Below the pieces are notes generated by a model. It had not been told where the DNA came from. It did no database searches and saw only the letters and a list, made by a program, of their open reading frames with translations. From NCBI RefSeq assembly GCF_900129875.1, contig NZ_FQXC01000004.1:372001-436000 (forward strand): a DNA stretch of 64,000 nt, written 5' to 3'. This document shows positions 18,658 to 27,859 of this stretch, piece by piece. The DNA is from Marivita hallyeonensis. GTDB taxonomy: Bacteria; Pseudomonadota; Alphaproteobacteria; Rhodobacterales; Rhodobacteraceae. Position numbers and translations under genes: made by a program. The stretch's first letter is position 1. Each line of letters begins with the position of its first letter.

Positions 18658-20177
18658 GCGGTGGCCTCCGTAATGCCTGCGGCGTGGCTGACCAGCACTT
18701 CAGGGCTAATGTCTTGGCGGTCGAGCTCAGCGGCGATCCGCCCCTCGCGCATGATGATCACACGGTCCGACATTCCGACGATTTCGGGGATTTCTGAGCT
18801 TACCATGATGACCGCCAGCCCTTGGGCGGCCAGTTCTGCCATGAACTCATGCACGGCGGCTTTGGACCCGATATCAATGCCTTTGGTGGGCTCATCGAGG
18901 ATGATGACCTTAGGTTCGGTCGCGAGCCATTTGGCGATGACAACCTTCTGTTGGTTGCCGCCCGACAGGCTGCCTACATGGGTGTCCAAAGACGCGGCGC
19001 GCAGGTCCAGCCGTTCCGTGTATTCACGCGCCAGTTTGAATTCTTCGGCCAATTTCAGAAAGCCCTTGCGGGAGGTCTGTTTCAAGGACGGCAGGGTCAC
19101 GTTCTGAAAAATGGGCAGATCAACGATCGCGCCTTGTTTGCCGCGGTCCTCTGGGACGTAGACGATGCCATGGGACACCGCATCGGCGGGGGAGCGGATG
19201 GTCGTCTCAGCCCCATCAATATGCACTGTTCCGGCGGTGGGTTTAGTGGTGCCAAACAGCGCCTGCATGAATTCCGAGCGGCCCGCGCCTACGAGGCCAT
19301 AAAAGCCAAGGATTTCGCCTCGTCTGAGGGTGAAGCCGATGTCGGCAAATTCGGTCGGGTGGTCGTAGCCTTCGACGGTCAGGACCTCTTCGCCCAGTTT
19401 ACGGTCGCGTTCGGGGAAGATCTGGCTCACGTCGCGGCCGACCATCATCTTGACCAGCTCGGCCTCGCTCACATCGGCAATGGCGCCGTCGCCGACCATC
19501 TGGCCATCGCGGAAGACCGTGTAATTGTCGGCGATGCGGAAAATCTCGTCGAATTTGTGGCTGATGAACAGGATTGCTTTGCCCTGCGCCTTTAGACCAT
19601 CGACCAACTCATACAGCTCTTCGATCTCAGCGTGGCTGAGGGCGGCAGTTGGTTCGTCCATGATGACCACCCGCGCGTCCACGGACAGGGCGCGGGAAAT
19701 GGCGACAAGGTGTTTGTTGGCGGTGCCAAGCTCCTTGAGGATCGTGCCTGGGTCGATCTTTGCGCCTAGCCCGTCCAGAATTTCTTGTGCGCCCTTGTGC
19801 ATGGCGCGGATGTCGATCAGGCCAAAGCGGCCCTTGGGTGCGTGACCCAGAAAGATGTTTTCGGCAACGCTGAGTTCGTCAAACAACACGGTTTCCTGAT
19901 GGATCGCGGTGACGCCTGCGTTTTCAGCGGATTGCGGTGTCGGGAATTGTACGGCCGCGCCGTCGACCCGGATTTCGCCGCCGTCGGGCTGGTAGATACC
20001 TGTCAGGGTTTTTACGACCGTTGACTTGCCTGCGCCGTTTTCGCCCACAAGGGCTGTGACTTTGCCCGGATAGAGGTCAATGGACACCTCAGAAAGCGCT
20101 CGCACCCCGGGGAAGGTCTTGGTCACCTTTTTTAGGGACAGAACGGGGGCGTCAGATGGGGACACGGTGGGCCTCAT
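18654..20177 (-). CDS. rhaT: Rhamnose ABC transporter ATP-binding protein
   Basis: This 507-residue protein has two fused ABC domains. Domain one has Walker A GENGAGKST at residues 45-53 and Walker B VVIMDEPTAALS. Domain two has a degenerate A loop (GLVGAGRSE), the signature LSGGNQQK and Walker B VIILDEPTKGIDIG, the usual pattern in ribose-type sugar importers. The ATG at 20177 is preferred; the frame opens upstream at a TTG (20228). A 72-bp gap containing a hairpin separates it from rhaS. Confidence 0.93.
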   Translation of the reverse strand: MRPTVSPSDAPVLSLKKVTKTFPGVRALSEVSIDLYPGKVTALVGENGAGKSTVVKTLTGIYQPDGGEIRVDGAAVQFPTPQSAENAGVTAIHQETVLFDELSVAENIFLGHAPKGRFGLIDIRAMHKGAQEILDGLGAKIDPGTILKELGTANKHLVAISRALSVDARVVIMDEPTAALSHAEIEELYELVDGLKAQGKAILFISHKFDEIFRIADNYTVFRDGQMVGDGAIADVSEAELVKMMVGRDVSQIFPERDRKLGEEVLTVEGYDHPTEFADIGFTLRRGEILGFYGLVGAGRSEFMQALFGTTKPTAGTVHIDGAETTIRSPADAVSHGIVYVPEDRGKQGAIVDLPIFQNVTLPSLKQTSRKGFLKLAEEFKLAREYTERLDLRAASLDTHVGSLSGGNQQKVVIAKWLATEPKVIILDEPTKGIDIGSKAAVHEFMAELAAQGLAVIMVSSEIPEIVGMSDRVIIMREGRIAAELDRQDISPEVLVSHAAGITEATA

Positions 20178-20213
20178 GTGCAAGTCAGGAATTTGGAAAT
20201 GGGGAGAGGGCGG

Positions 20214-20240
20214 GTCTGGCGCAGGCAAGCCGCGCCAGAC
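20214..20240 (-). terminator. Stem-loop between rhaS and rhaT
   Basis: GTCTGGCG at 20214-20221 pairs with CGCCAGAC at 20233-20240 around an 11-base loop, and one further C:G pair extends it to nine. No T tract follows on the minus strand. Such hairpins after a binding-protein gene often protect its mRNA so that it is made in excess over the membrane components. That role is inferred here. Confidence 0.6.
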
Positions 20241-20249
20241 CTGGTGACA

Positions 20250-21242
20250 TCAGAAGATGTCTTTGAACTGGTCGATGTTGGAGCTGTCATAGGTGAACGG
20301 ATCGGCCATAGCGGCGCTGCCCGTTTCATCCAACGTGATAGACCCCATTCGTCCCATCGGAATTTCGCCGCTGGGGTCGGTGCCGGTGGCCAATGCATGA
20401 GCGATCATCGTGGCCGAGTAGCCTAGATCGATCGGGTTCCAGATGGCAAAGCTCTCGGTTGCGCCGCTTTCCACGCAACCCGCCATCTCGGACGGAAGGC
20501 CGAGGCCCGTGACGTTGATCTCACCGATCTTGCCCGCGTCAGACACCGCCTGACAGGCTGCAAGGATACCCACGGTCGTTGGCGCGATGATCGCCTTCAG
20601 ATCAGGGTAGGTTTGCATCAGGCCCTGCGCTTCGCGGTATGACTTGTCCGACAGGTCGTCGCCATAGACCGTAGCGACCAATTCGATGCCCGGATAGTTC
20701 GGCAGCACTTCTTCGGCGGCCGCGATCCAGGCGTTCTGGTTGGTGGAGGTCGTCGTGGCTGACAGGATCGCCACCTGACCGCCATCGGGCATGTGATCCG
20801 CAGCCAGCTTGATGATGGTGTTGCCAATCAGAGGCGTTGAAGATGGGTTCAGATGCATCATCCGGCCTTCTTCGGCCACACCGGAATCCCAGCTGATAAC
20901 GGTGATGCCGCGGTCCATCGCTCGCTTAAGTGCTGGAACGACGGCGTCTGGGTCATTGGCGGAAATCGCAATGGCATCAACGCCTTGTGCGATCAGGCTG
21001 TTGATCACCTCGATCTGGCCTTCGGCGGTGGTGTCTGTGGGACCGGTGTAAATGATCTCGACATTTCCGAGCTCTGCAGCGGCCTCTTCGGCGCCTTCTG
21101 CTGCGGCCTCAAAGAAGCCGATGCCAAGGGCTTTGACCACAATTGCGATGCGCATGTCATCCTGCGCCATGGCCGTTGTGCCCATCATGCTCGCAGCCAT
21201 GCTGAGGCCTGCGACAAGTGAAGTGAAAGTACGACGTTTCAT
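20250..21242 (-). CDS. rhaS: Rhamnose ABC transporter substrate-binding protein
   Basis: This 330-residue periplasmic protein starts with a signal peptide (MKRRTFTSLVAG, cleavage near AMAQ at residue 27). It has the type I sugar-binding fold: MRIAIVVKALGIGFFEAAAEGAEEAA, then AIAISANDPDAVVPALKRAMDRGI. It is the first transporter gene after rhaR. A GGGAGGAT ribosome-binding site sits five bases before the ATG. Confidence 0.93.
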   Translation of the reverse strand: MKRRTFTSLVAGLSMAASMMGTTAMAQDDMRIAIVVKALGIGFFEAAAEGAEEAAAELGNVEIIYTGPTDTTAEGQIEVINSLIAQGVDAIAISANDPDAVVPALKRAMDRGITVISWDSGVAEEGRMMHLNPSSTPLIGNTIIKLAADHMPDGGQVAILSATTTSTNQNAWIAAAEEVLPNYPGIELVATVYGDDLSDKSYREAQGLMQTYPDLKAIIAPTTVGILAACQAVSDAGKIGEINVTGLGLPSEMAGCVESGATESFAIWNPIDLGYSATMIAHALATGTDPSGEIPMGRMGSITLDETGSAAMADPFTYDSSNIDQFKDIF

Positions 21243-21281
21243 ATTGGATCCTCCCTGAAAGAACGTCTGGTCATTAAGCGG

Positions 21282-22088
21282 TTAAGAGGCCGCCTCATCC
21301 TCGGCCTGCCCGACGCCGGCATCGGCGACGATCAGGGTAACTTCTGCGGCTTCCAGCATGCTGGCGGCCTTGTCGGATATGCCATCGTCGGTGATGACCG
21401 TGTCGATCCGTGACAACGGGCACAGCACAAGGCTGGAACGTTGTTCGAATTTTGAACTGTCCACTAGGACCACCAGTTCATCCGCTTGGCCGATTAACTT
21501 CTGTTCGGCCTGGATGAGCAGTGGGTCAGCCTCCATCAAACCCAGCGGCCCAATGCCTTGCGCGCCCATGAACATGCGGCGGGCGTAGAAGTTGCGCGTC
21601 ACGTCGTTGTCGAAGGGCGACAGGATGATGTTCTGTTCGCGGTAGATCGCACCGCCTGACAGCATAATCGTGTTCTTGGAATGCTTCAGCAGGTGTTCTG
21701 CGATGGGAAAACTGTTGGTGAAGACCTGACAGCGGCGGGACGCCAGCGGGTGCACCATTTGAAACGTCGTGGTGCCGCCGTTGATGATGATTGGGTCACC
21801 ATCTTCGCACAGATCCACGGCGGCGCGGGCAATCGCGCGCTTTTCGGGGCTGTGAAGCGTTTCGTTGACAGCGAAAGGCCGTCCTGCAAGGCCGACGAAC
21901 TGCGGTGGCGTGATGGCTTCGGCGCCACCACGAACGCGGCGCAGCTTCTTTTGCATGTGAAGGCTGGCGATATCGCGGCGGATCGTGGCCTCTGACGCGC
22001 CGGTCAGTCCGCACAAGTCTCCGACTGTCACTACGGGACGGTCCTGCACGGCAGATAGAATTATTCTGTGGCGTTCAGTCTCGTGCAT
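21282..22088 (-). CDS. rhaR: DeoR-family transcriptional regulator of rhamnose catabolism
   Basis: This 268-residue regulator has a DeoR HTH at the N-terminus (TVGDLCGLTGASEATIRRDIASL) and a sugar-phosphate sensor domain with INGGTTTFQMV and LVDSSKFEQRSSLVL. In Rhizobium the equivalent RhaR represses both arms of the locus. It lies at the head of the minus-strand operon, facing the phased operator at 22130-22202. Start at 22088 follows GGGAGGA. Confidence 0.92.
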   Translation of the reverse strand: MHETERHRIILSAVQDRPVVTVGDLCGLTGASEATIRRDIASLHMQKKLRRVRGGAEAITPPQFVGLAGRPFAVNETLHSPEKRAIARAAVDLCEDGDPIIINGGTTTFQMVHPLASRRCQVFTNSFPIAEHLLKHSKNTIMLSGGAIYREQNIILSPFDNDVTRNFYARRMFMGAQGIGPLGLMEADPLLIQAEQKLIGQADELVVLVDSSKFEQRSSLVLCPLSRIDTVITDDGISDKAASMLEAAEVTLIVADAGVGQAEDEAAS

Positions 22089-22129
22089 TTCGTCCTCCCG
22101 CCTTCAACGTTGTTCAGATTCGCAGCACC

Positions 22130-22202
22130 TGTCAATCATTTTCAATCACAAACAATCATTCTGCGCCGTAGCATGATTGAAATTGATTGTTTATGATTGA
22201 CA
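22130..22202. promoter_or_regulatory. Divergent rha operator: six 10-bp-phased half-sites
   Basis: CAATCA occurs at 22133, 22143 and 22153, and its complement TGATTG at 22174, 22184 and 22194. Each set is spaced by exactly 10 bases, and the whole is symmetric about position 22166. TTGACA hexamers, resembling -35 boxes, sit at both outer edges (22130-22135 on the minus strand, 22197-22202 on the plus strand), at the same distance from the centre. It lies between rhaR and rhaD. It is the likely RhaR operator; convincing -10 boxes are not evident. Confidence 0.82.
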
Positions 22203-22272
22203 ACATGCAGTTGTATACGCAGCCTACCGGCATGTTCAGAGGGTGCCGCCGTGCCCCTGCAGGGAGGAAAGA

Positions 22273-24375
22273 ATGTTGAAAACCGCTGAAAAGCAGCTGC
22301 TTGAAAACCGTTGGTCCGACGCTGATGCGGCGGGAATGAGCGAATCGGAACTGCTGCTCTACCGCTCCAACATCCTCGGTTCGGACAAGCGGGTGACCAA
22401 TTACGGCGGCGGAAATACATCGGCCAAAGTGATGGAAACGGACCCTTTGACCGGCGATCAGGTTGAGGTTCTTTGGGTCAAAGGATCGGGCGGTGACATC
22501 GGATCCATCAAGATGGACGGCTTTTCGACGCTTTACATGGATAAGCTGCGCGCGCTGAAAGACCTGTATCGCGGGGTCGAGTTCGAGGACGAAATGGTAG
22601 CGTACCTGCCCCATTGCACGTTCAACCTGAACCCGCGCGCGGCCTCCATCGACACCCCCTTGCACGCCTATGTGCCACGCACCCATGTGGATCACGTCCA
22701 TGCGGATGCGATCATCGCAATTGCCGCCTCGGCCAACTCTGAAGAGCTGACAAAACGCGTATTCGGCGACCGGATCGGCTGGCTGCCTTGGAAACGGCCG
22801 GGCTATGAATTGGGTCTTTGGCTTGAGAAATTCTGCCTTGAGAACCCCGATGCCGACGGCGTGGTTTTGGCCAGCCACGGCTTGTTCACATGGGGTGACA
22901 CGGCCAAGGAATGCTATGACACCACCATTGATGTGATCAACGTGGCGACTGAATGGCTGGCCGCCGAAAGCGAGGGTAAACCGGCCTTCGGTGGTGCAAA
23001 GCACGAAAGCCTGCACGCCGCCGCCCGCCGTGCGATCGCCGCCCGTCTGATGCCCACGATCCGTGGATTCGTCAGCGGCAACCAGCACATGGTTGGCCAT
23101 TTCAACGACAGCGATGCGGTGCTGGAATTTGTGAATTCTCAGGACATGGAACCGCTTGCGGCGCTCGGCACCTCTTGCCCGGACCATTTCCTGCGCACGA
23201 AAATCCGCCCTCTCGCTGTCGATTTTGATCCCGCAAAGAACAACATCGATGAGGTGCTCGAAGGTCTTCCCAAGCAGATCGCGGATTACCGCGACGACTA
23301 CGCCGCCTATTACGAACGCTGCAAACACGACGACAGTCCCGCCCTGCGTGATCCCAATGCGGTGGTCTATCTGGTGCCCGGCGTGGGCATGATCACCTTT
23401 GCAAAAGACAAGGCAACGGCGAGGATCAGTGGCGAATTCTATGTCAACGCGATCAACGTGATGCGCGGCGCGTCAGCGGTCAGCGAGTATTGCGGCCTGC
23501 CCGAACAGGAAGCCTTCGATATCGAATACTGGCTTCTCGAAGAGGCCAAGCTGCAGCGTATGCCCAAGCCCAAGGCGCTTGCGGGCCGTGTGGCACTTGT
23601 CACAGGCGGTGCAGGGGGCATCGGGTCTGCCACCGCAGAACGCTACCTGCGGGAAGGGGCCTGCGTGATGCTGGCCGACATCAACGACGAAGCTCTGGCC
23701 TCAACGTTGGATAGTCTCACTTCGCGGTTTGGTTCGGATGTGGTCCGGCAGGTCAACATGAACGTGACAGATGAGAACGCCGTCGCCGCCGCCTACGAGG
23801 ACCTCGCCGTTGAATTTGGCGGCGTTGATATTCTCGTCTCCAACGCGGGTATCGCATCCTCGGCACCGGTCGAGGACACCACGCTTGAGCTATGGAACAA
23901 GAACATGGACATCCTCAGCACGGGGTACTTCCTGGTCAGTCGCGAGGCTTTCAAGGTCATGCGGGTGCAGGACCTGGGCGGTTCGATCATTTTCGTCGCG
24001 TCCAAAAACGGCCTTGCGGCATCGCCCAATGCGTCGGCCTATTGCACGGCCAAAGCTTCAGAAATCCATCTGGCCCGTTGTCTGGCGCTCGAAGGTGCAG
24101 AGGCGGGCATTCGCGTCAATGTTGTGAACCCCGACGCCGTGCTGCGCGGGTCCAAGATCTGGGAAGGCGACTGGCTGGAACAGCGCGCGGGCACCTATGG
24201 CACCGACAAGGACGGGCTGGAGGAAATGTATCGCCAACGGTCAATGCTTAAACGATCGGTTCTGCCCGAAGATATCGCCGAGGCTGCCTATTTCTTTGCC
24301 GCAGACACTTCCTCCAAGTCCACTGGCAACATCATCAACGTGGACGCTGGCAACGTTCAGGCGTTCACACGGTAA
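22273..24375 (+). CDS. rhaD: Bifunctional rhamnulose-1-phosphate aldolase / lactaldehyde dehydrogenase
   Basis: This 700-residue fusion has a class II aldolase domain (about 1-420), with zinc-binding HVDHVHAD and a distal ASHGLFTWG. A short-chain dehydrogenase domain follows (about 430-700), with VTGGAGGIGSA, a SNAG motif and the YCTAK active site. The first half splits rhamnulose 1-phosphate into dihydroxyacetone phosphate and L-lactaldehyde; the second probably oxidises the lactaldehyde. The ATG at 22273 follows AGGGAGGAAAG; an in-frame start at 22243 was rejected. It is divergent from rhaR under the shared operator. Confidence 0.95.
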   Translation: MLKTAEKQLLENRWSDADAAGMSESELLLYRSNILGSDKRVTNYGGGNTSAKVMETDPLTGDQVEVLWVKGSGGDIGSIKMDGFSTLYMDKLRALKDLYRGVEFEDEMVAYLPHCTFNLNPRAASIDTPLHAYVPRTHVDHVHADAIIAIAASANSEELTKRVFGDRIGWLPWKRPGYELGLWLEKFCLENPDADGVVLASHGLFTWGDTAKECYDTTIDVINVATEWLAAESEGKPAFGGAKHESLHAAARRAIAARLMPTIRGFVSGNQHMVGHFNDSDAVLEFVNSQDMEPLAALGTSCPDHFLRTKIRPLAVDFDPAKNNIDEVLEGLPKQIADYRDDYAAYYERCKHDDSPALRDPNAVVYLVPGVGMITFAKDKATARISGEFYVNAINVMRGASAVSEYCGLPEQEAFDIEYWLLEEAKLQRMPKPKALAGRVALVTGGAGGIGSATAERYLREGACVMLADINDEALASTLDSLTSRFGSDVVRQVNMNVTDENAVAAAYEDLAVEFGGVDILVSNAGIASSAPVEDTTLELWNKNMDILSTGYFLVSREAFKVMRVQDLGGSIIFVASKNGLAASPNASAYCTAKASEIHLARCLALEGAEAGIRVNVVNPDAVLRGSKIWEGDWLEQRAGTYGTDKDGLEEMYRQRSMLKRSVLPEDIAEAAYFFAADTSSKSTGNIINVDAGNVQAFTR

Positions 24376-24384
24376 GAGGCGAAT

Positions 24385-25620
24385 ATGAGCTATGACAGCG
24401 CAAAAGCACAGTTTGCAGACTGGGGCATCGACACCGAAGCCGCGATTGAACGCCTGAAAACCATCCCGATTTCTATGCATTGCTGGCAAGGCGATGACGT
24501 GGTCGGGTTTGAACAAAAAACAGGATCGTCTGGTGGCGGCATTCAGGCGACTGGGAACCATCCCGGTCGCGCCCGCACGCCGGATGAGCTGCGGGCCGAT
24601 CTAGAATTCGCCTACTCCATGGTCCCCGGGTCGCACCGACTGAACCTGCATGCGATGTATCTAGACACGGAAAAGATCCCCGACCGAGATGAGATCGAGT
24701 ACAAACATTTCGCGCCGTGGGTGGACTGGGCCAAGGATCAGGGTCTCGGACTTGATTTCAACCCAACGTTCTTTGCCCATGACAAGGCGGACGATAATCT
24801 TACCCTGTCACACCCCGACCAAGGCATCCGCGATTTCTGGATCGAACATGGGCGCCGGACCCGCGAGATTGCAGCACAAATCGGGTCAGAGCTTGGCTCC
24901 ACCTGCGTCAACAACATTTGGGTGCCAGACGGGTACAAAGACACGCCTGTTGACCGCATGGCAGCCCGTCGCCGGTTGGAGACGTCTATCGACCAGATGA
25001 TCGCCGCGCGCTACGATGGCGCGCACATGCGTGATGCTGTGGAAAGCAAACTCTTCGGTATCGGGGTAGAGGCCTGCACCGTCGGTAGCCACGAATTCTA
25101 CATGGGCTATGCCATGAAGAACGATACGGTGCTTTGCCTAGATATGGGCCATTTCCATCCCACGGAAAACGTGGCCGACAAGCTAAGTGCGGCATCACTT
25201 TTTGTGGATGAAATCCTGTTGCACGTCTCTCGTCCGATGCGGTGGGACAGCGACCATGTGATCCTTCAAAGCGATGATGTGCTGCAGATTGCGCAGGAAC
25301 TTGTGGCCTCTGATCTGCTGGATCGGACCTATATCGGACTTGATTTCTTTGACGCCACCATCAGCCGGACAGCGGCCTGGGTGATTGGCACGCGGAACAT
25401 GCAAAAGGCGCTGTTGCGCGCCTTGCTGATGCCGCTTGACCGTCTTCGGTCTGCAGAAGATGCGTTGGATTTCACACAGCGTTTGGTCGTGACCGAACAA
25501 CTCAAAGACTTGCCATTTGGGCGCGTTTGGGATGAGTTTTGCACGCGAATGAATTGTCCATCAGGTCTGCAACTGGTCGATCAACTTGAGCATTATCAAA
25601 TGACTGTTTCAGGGCGCTGA
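24385..25620 (+). CDS. rhaI: L-rhamnose isomerase
   Basis: This 411-residue TIM-barrel isomerase converts L-rhamnose to L-rhamnulose. It shows ISMHCWQGDDVVGFEQ near residue 33, the metal-site segments LDMGHFHPTENVADKLSA and LHVSRPMRWDSDHV, and YIGLDFFDATISR. It lies nine bases after rhaD and is clearly co-transcribed. With rhaK and rhaD it completes the phosphorylative rhamnose pathway. Confidence 0.95.
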   Translation: MSYDSAKAQFADWGIDTEAAIERLKTIPISMHCWQGDDVVGFEQKTGSSGGGIQATGNHPGRARTPDELRADLEFAYSMVPGSHRLNLHAMYLDTEKIPDRDEIEYKHFAPWVDWAKDQGLGLDFNPTFFAHDKADDNLTLSHPDQGIRDFWIEHGRRTREIAAQIGSELGSTCVNNIWVPDGYKDTPVDRMAARRRLETSIDQMIAARYDGAHMRDAVESKLFGIGVEACTVGSHEFYMGYAMKNDTVLCLDMGHFHPTENVADKLSAASLFVDEILLHVSRPMRWDSDHVILQSDDVLQIAQELVASDLLDRTYIGLDFFDATISRTAAWVIGTRNMQKALLRALLMPLDRLRSAEDALDFTQRLVVTEQLKDLPFGRVWDEFCTRMNCPSGLQLVDQLEHYQMTVSGR

Positions 25621-25918
25621 CGGATCGATCAAGCTTTGGCAATGTGTCGCCGCAACCACTGTTGATTAGTGCTTATCAATGGACGCTTTCGAATACTCGT
25701 TTCTTGGATGAATGACCGCAAAGTGGGCTGCGGTCGCAGCATTCTGCGGTTTAAGTTAACGGCAGCTAAGGGCCGCTTGGGCCCTGCAGCGAGCTTTGTG
25801 GTGGCTTGATGCAGCGCTGCCTCCGAGGTCCGCTCGGAGTCCAAACTACGCCAATGCTGTCGGGCGGCGAAAGGTGGCTTCGAAGTGACGAAATGGATAA
25901 ATCCGGCTAAACGAAGTT
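25621..25918. other. Intergenic region after rhaI with a short hairpin
   Basis: No gene is supported in these 298 bases. AGGGCC at 25769-25774 pairs with GGCCCT at 25780-25785 around GCTTG, but no T tract follows. It probably separates rhaI from the next gene, but a true terminator cannot be claimed. Confidence 0.35.
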
Positions 25919-26875
25919 ATGCGCTTGGCTTTTGTTGGTACATCACACGTTCATACGCCCGATTATCTTGCGGTGACGCGCTCAATGCCTTGGCTCAAAG
26001 TTGTGGGAATTGCCGAGCCAGACCCTGACACGATCGGGTTGATCTATGACTTACCTCCTTTGTTTGATCGGCAAGAGGACCTCCCAGATCATGATGTGGC
26101 GGTCGTTCTCACAGACGCAGACAGCCACGATCGAGTATGCGCAGGGTTAACCGCCCCAGCCGTTTTCATTGAAAAACCGCTGGCCGTCTCTCATAACAGA
26201 GCGCAGCACATTTCGCGCTTGTTGACCCAAAGAGGAATCGACACCGAGACAGGCTTCTTTCTTCGTCACTCGGCTGCGTTCAATGCACTTTGCGGAGCCT
26301 GCAATAATGCCCAGATGGGGACAGCCCGGTTTGCGCGGTTTTCTTTTTCACATCCGGGTTTCTTGGACGGATGGCTGCAAAAATGGCCTGCCCATATCTC
26401 GAGAACCCGCATGGGAGGAGGTGCTTTCGCTGACTTGGCCATCCATCTGGTTGACGCCGCAACCTGCATCTTCGGTCCTTTGACCGCTGGGTCCTGTCAA
26501 CTCGACACAAGCGCATCCACCAGACTGGGTTTCGATACTTCTTTCGATACACAGGGTCAGGCCACGCTCACTTCGCACGAAGGTTGTCTTATTCATGTCT
26601 GGGCAAGTGCCGAAGCCCCAAGCGTCAACCTTAGAATTGAGGTTTTCTGGGAAGGCGGGGAGGTCCTGCTGAATGATGGGTGTGTCACGCGAAAGTATCG
26701 CGCTGCTAATCCCGAAGTCGTCCACGATGGCGAGATGCCAACGCCAGCCGACGGATTTCGAGCGGCACTAGAAGGCTTCCGTAATCGTAGTGAGCGGATC
26801 ACCAATGTTGAAGAGGCCGTTTCCGCCAACGCCTTGATGGAGGCGTTACTCAAGACGGCGTCGAAGCTTTCATAG
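25919..26875 (+). CDS. Gfo/Idh/MocA-family oxidoreductase
   Basis: This 318-residue protein starts with a Rossmann segment (RLAFVGTSHVHTPDYL), contains FIEKPLAVS, the family's EKP motif, near residue 87, and a C-terminal beta domain with MGGGAFADLAIHLVDAA, where Asp and His match the usual catalytic DxxxH. These enzymes oxidise or reduce sugars and inositols with NAD(P). It lies 298 bp after rhaI; a role in processing rhamnose-containing sugars is possible but not shown. Apparent GC is lower than in the core genes. Confidence 0.82.
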   Translation: MRLAFVGTSHVHTPDYLAVTRSMPWLKVVGIAEPDPDTIGLIYDLPPLFDRQEDLPDHDVAVVLTDADSHDRVCAGLTAPAVFIEKPLAVSHNRAQHISRLLTQRGIDTETGFFLRHSAAFNALCGACNNAQMGTARFARFSFSHPGFLDGWLQKWPAHISRTRMGGGAFADLAIHLVDAATCIFGPLTAGSCQLDTSASTRLGFDTSFDTQGQATLTSHEGCLIHVWASAEAPSVNLRIEVFWEGGEVLLNDGCVTRKYRAANPEVVHDGEMPTPADGFRAALEGFRNRSERITNVEEAVSANALMEALLKTASKLS

Positions 26876-26923
26876 CGAAAGCTGACCACTGCGTAGTTGC
26901 TGCGAATTCGCGCTTCGTGCCGC

Positions 26924-27859
26924 TCATGATCCGCCGGGGCGCGTCTTTCTCCGGGAAAGGAGCGACAATCCGGGTGATCCGGCATAGGCCCAGATGCCGA
27001 CCGCCACGCAGATCACACCGACTGCTGTCAGCCAGGAGAGCGGTTCGCCGAGCAGCACGTAACCCCCCAGAGCGGTCAGGGCGGGAACGACCGCGCCGCT
27101 GACGGCTGCGACGCTTGCCCCGAGATGGCGGATGGCTACGCCATAGGCGGCAAGACCGATGAGCCCCGCGAGAATGCCCTGTGCGGCGACCTGCAAGGCA
27201 ATGTCCGGAAGCGGCGCGTCGAGCAGAGCCGCGCTCGGCGACACAATCCATATCGGCAGAACCAGAATGGACGACCAGAAACAGATCAAGGCGGCTCCGT
27301 GCCAAGGGTCCAACCCGCTTTTGCGATAGGCCACTGTGTAGATCGCCCAAAACACCCCGGCCGAGATGAACAATGCATCGCCGAGAAGGACGTTCGGCCC
27401 GCCGACGGTTCCGAACAGCGTCGTTCCAACCACGCAAGCAACTCCGAGAACGATGATGCCAAGGCCGACAACGCGTCCCCGTCCAAAACGTTCTCCGAGG
27501 AACACCTTGCTCAGGAGGGTCACGAAGATCGGCATCGAACCGGGCAGAAGCGCGCCCATGTGGCTTGCCGGTGCGAATTGCGCACCGACCATGCCCAGAA
27601 GACCGAAGGGCAGACCGCCGCCTATGACGATCAGCGCAAGTATCCATAAGGGCTGATCTTTGGCCAAAAAGCCGTCTCGCATCAGAATTGGAAACAGGGC
27701 AAGTGCGGGGATCGCGTAGCGCAGGAGCGCGAGGTCGATTGGCGTCAGAGTCGTCGTGACGCCGAAGCGTGTCGCCAGCTGCCAGCCCGCGCCCACCGTC
27801 ACCGTGATGAGCCAGGCAAGAAGTCCTGCCCGCCGGTCGGGGCGAACATCAGGCTGCAT
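26924..27859 (-). CDS. EamA/DMT-family permease
   Basis: This 311-residue protein has about ten membrane segments arranged as two EamA repeats of roughly 140 residues each. Examples are LLAWLITVTVGAGWQLATRFGV in the first half and VLLGDALFISAGVFWAIY at the start of the second. The start at 27859 is supported by GGGAGG eight bases upstream; it overlaps the end of the glutathionyl-hydroquinone reductase gene by 11 bases. Substrate is unknown. Context suggests export of something linked to the reductase. Confidence 0.85.
   Translation of the reverse strand: MQPDVRPDRRAGLLAWLITVTVGAGWQLATRFGVTTTLTPIDLALLRYAIPALALFPILMRDGFLAKDQPLWILALIVIGGGLPFGLLGMVGAQFAPASHMGALLPGSMPIFVTLLSKVFLGERFGRGRVVGLGIIVLGVACVVGTTLFGTVGGPNVLLGDALFISAGVFWAIYTVAYRKSGLDPWHGAALICFWSSILVLPIWIVSPSAALLDAPLPDIALQVAAQGILAGLIGLAAYGVAIRHLGASVAAVSGAVVPALTALGGYVLLGEPLSWLTAVGVICVAVGIWAYAGSPGLSLLSRRKTRPGGS

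Noticed and set aside
21272-21288. TTAA pair before rhaS as a CtrA box
   Set aside because: Spacing is four bases instead of seven.
22197-22225. Full sigma-70 promoter for rhaD
   Set aside because: TTGACA is present, but no acceptable -10 box lies at 16-18 bases.
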